From Paracoccaceae bacterium (lineage in GTDB: Bacteria > Pseudomonadota > Alphaproteobacteria > Rhodobacterales > Rhodobacteraceae), in contig SKOX01000162.1 in the NCBI GenBank assembly GCA_007119835.1, positions 1-7,739 of the forward strand: a DNA stretch of 7,739 nucleotides, written 5' to 3'. The notes beneath the pieces are model-generated. The model did not search any database and was not told the DNA's origin. It saw nothing but the letters and a program-made list of their open reading frames with translations. This document shows, piece by piece, positions 6,522 to 7,739 of this stretch (position 1 is the first letter of the stretch; every line of letters starts with the position of its first letter). Both the position numbers and the translations under genes were made by a program.

Positions 6522-7739
6522 TCAGGTCAGGGCGACGCCGGGGTTCTTGTAGAGGCCGCGCCAGTCGATCGCCTTGGCGCCGAAGTCGAGCCGGGCGCGG
6601 ATCTCGATGCCGTCGACGTCGAAGCCCATGCGGGTCTCCAGCGCCACGCCCTCCTGCCCCTCGAGGTAGGCGTACTCGATCGTGTCGATCGCCGCCGGGC
6701 TCGCCACGAGGTACCAGGGCACGGCACCGGAGGCCGGATCGAGCCGCGGCTCGGAGATCACCGCGAGGCTGCGGATCGAGGCCGGCACCACATCGGCGGC
6801 CTTTGTCGGCACGATGCTCTGGGCGAGCAGCTGCTCGGCCGCGAGCTCGAGCGAGGTCGGCACCACCAGGTAGGCCGGGCGGATGTTGAGCAGGGTTTTG
6901 CCGTCGAGGCCCTTCTGATGGGACATCGTCGTGCGGGCCTTGGCGAGGCCGGCGACATCGAGCGCGGCGCCCGTGCCCGCCAGGTTCTTGTGGCTGCCGT
7001 GGAAGAGCGGGTTGCCGTCGGCCATCGCCGGGTTGGACGTGAATATGCCCCAGACGACGTCGCTCTCGAGTGTCGCTGCCGAGGTGCCGAAGAGCGCCGG
7101 TACCCGGGTGAAGGCGTCGAGGTCGTCGTTGATCAGCACCTGGCGGGTGATGCCGATCACCTTGCCGAAGGTTTCGATGCGGTAGGTCTCCTGCGCCTCG
7201 CCGATGGTGCCGCGCTTGAACTCGCCCGCCTCGTTGACCCGCTCGAGCTGCGGCGCCTCGCCGAGTTGCAGGCGGTGCACCAGCTTGAAGTCGGCGACCG
7301 TGGTCCGGCGGGCGATGGCGGGATAGGTCCGCGGCGCGGTGTCGTAGGCATCGCGCAGCGTCTTGTTGGTGACGCCGGAGAGGATCGCCGGGAAGTCGGA
7401 GGTGGTGTGCAGCGCGCGGGTCGCGATCTCGTCGCGGCTGAGGCCGCGGACCCGCACGCCCTCGGTGTCGAGCCAGGCGCGGGCCATCTCGATCAGCGAG
7501 AGGCCGCGCCACTCGCGGGCGGGCTCCGAGAGCGCGAACCGGCCCGGGTCGTAGCGGTGCAGCAGCGCCGCCTCGACCGCCGCGCGCCGCGTCTCGGCCG
7601 CATCCATGCCGCCCATGCGGATGTGCGGCCGCGTCTCCTGCGCCGCGTCGCGCGAGGCGGCCGCATCGATCAGCGCCGCGCGGGCCGCATCGAGCCCGGT
7701 GCCGCGGGCGACGAGATCGTCCACCACCCTCTGCTCGAC
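6522..7739 (-). CDS. Prohead protease/major capsid protein fusion, C-terminal part (5' end outside window)
   Basis: The 405 visible residues run off the window edge with the frame still open, so the N-terminus (expected to hold the prohead protease/scaffold) is missing. The first 100 or so residues are Ala/Arg-rich and helical, like a scaffold or linker. From about 105 (TRALHTTSDFPAILSGVTNK) the sequence is a Mu gpT-type major capsid domain, with DAYDTAPRTYPAIARRTTVADFK, a FGKVIGITRQVLINDDLDAF block and a GNPLFHGSHKNLAG loop. It ends in DFGAKAIDWRGLYKNPGVALT. This arrangement matches the alphaproteobacterial prophage proteins named prohead protease/major capsid protein fusion. Cleavage would release the capsid subunit that builds the icosahedral shell. 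A GTG at 7727 is only an internal codon and not a convincing start. It is the first gene seen in the minus-strand head module. The protease half is inferred from family architecture. Confidence 0.88.
   Translation of the reverse strand, partial: VEQRVVDDLVARGTGLDAARAALIDAAASRDAAQETRPHIRMGGMDAAETRRAAVEAALLHRYDPGRFALSEPAREWRGLSLIEMARAWLDTEGVRVRGLSRDEIATRALHTTSDFPAILSGVTNKTLRDAYDTAPRTYPAIARRTTVADFKLVHRLQLGEAPQLERVNEAGEFKRGTIGEAQETYRIETFGKVIGITRQVLINDDLDAFTRVPALFGTSAATLESDVVWGIFTSNPAMADGNPLFHGSHKNLAGTGAALDVAGLAKARTTMSHQKGLDGKTLLNIRPAYLVVPTSLELAAEQLLAQSIVPTKAADVVPASIRSLAVISEPRLDPASGAVPWYLVASPAAIDTIEYAYLEGQEGVALETRMGFDVDGIEIRARLDFGAKAIDWRGLYKNPGVALT

Noticed and set aside
6460..7512. Upstream extension of the DUF2190 reading frame
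   Set aside because: It is an Arg/Pro-rich shadow of the capsid gene; the true start at 6459 has AGGAG six bases upstream.
1..7739. tRNA/rRNA genes, CRISPR arrays, insertion-sequence ends, integrase or attachment repeats
   Set aside because: I looked for repeated units, tRNA arms and transposase motifs on both strands and saw none I could support; a covariance-model search would be needed to exclude small RNAs.

Overview
The window suggests a high-GC alphaproteobacterium, most likely of the Methylobacterium/Rhizobiales type. This is an inference from the high G+C coding bias, the phage protein families and the style of the BcsA-like synthase. No 16S rRNA or tRNA is present to confirm it. The window has two unrelated halves joined at about 3.8-4.1 kb.

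Left half (about 1-3.9 kb): beta-glucan metabolism. A Tat-exported glycoside hydrolase family 5 enzyme (+, about 228-1454) faces a large membrane glycosyltransferase (-, 1680-3782). The glycosyltransferase has the full BcsA motif set (DD, DxD, TED, QRxRW, FxVTxK gating loop) and a C-terminal PilZ domain with intact c-di-GMP-binding motifs. The two genes converge on a 225-bp spacer holding one perfect inverted repeat, so they are neighbours but not an operon. No BcsB, BcsC or GH8 gene is visible. The simplest reading is a c-di-GMP-controlled cellulose or beta-glucan synthase with a periplasmic or secreted glucanase beside it.

Junction (about 3783-4123): an AT-rich leader upstream of the synthase, then about 160 bp of GC-rich DNA without a recognisable gene.

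Right half (4124-7739): part of a prophage head/connector module read on the minus strand. In transcription order it has a prohead protease/major capsid fusion (Mu gpT-type C-terminus, cut by the window edge), a DUF2190 capsid protein, a small head-tail joining protein and a DUF6441 protein. The module stops at DUF6441; no tail tube, tape measure, baseplate or lysis genes follow. Two small plus-strand genes interrupt it: a coiled-coil sll1863-type stress protein (4828-5115) and a GFA-family zinc protein (5632-6120). Each has its own Shine-Dalgarno and lies opposite to the phage genes, as expected of morons/cargo genes or of later insertions into a decaying prophage.

Nothing here clearly amounts to a new system. 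The best points for follow-up are the two antiparallel cargo genes in the capsid module, the abrupt end of the prophage, and the synthase/GH5 pair without the usual Bcs partners.
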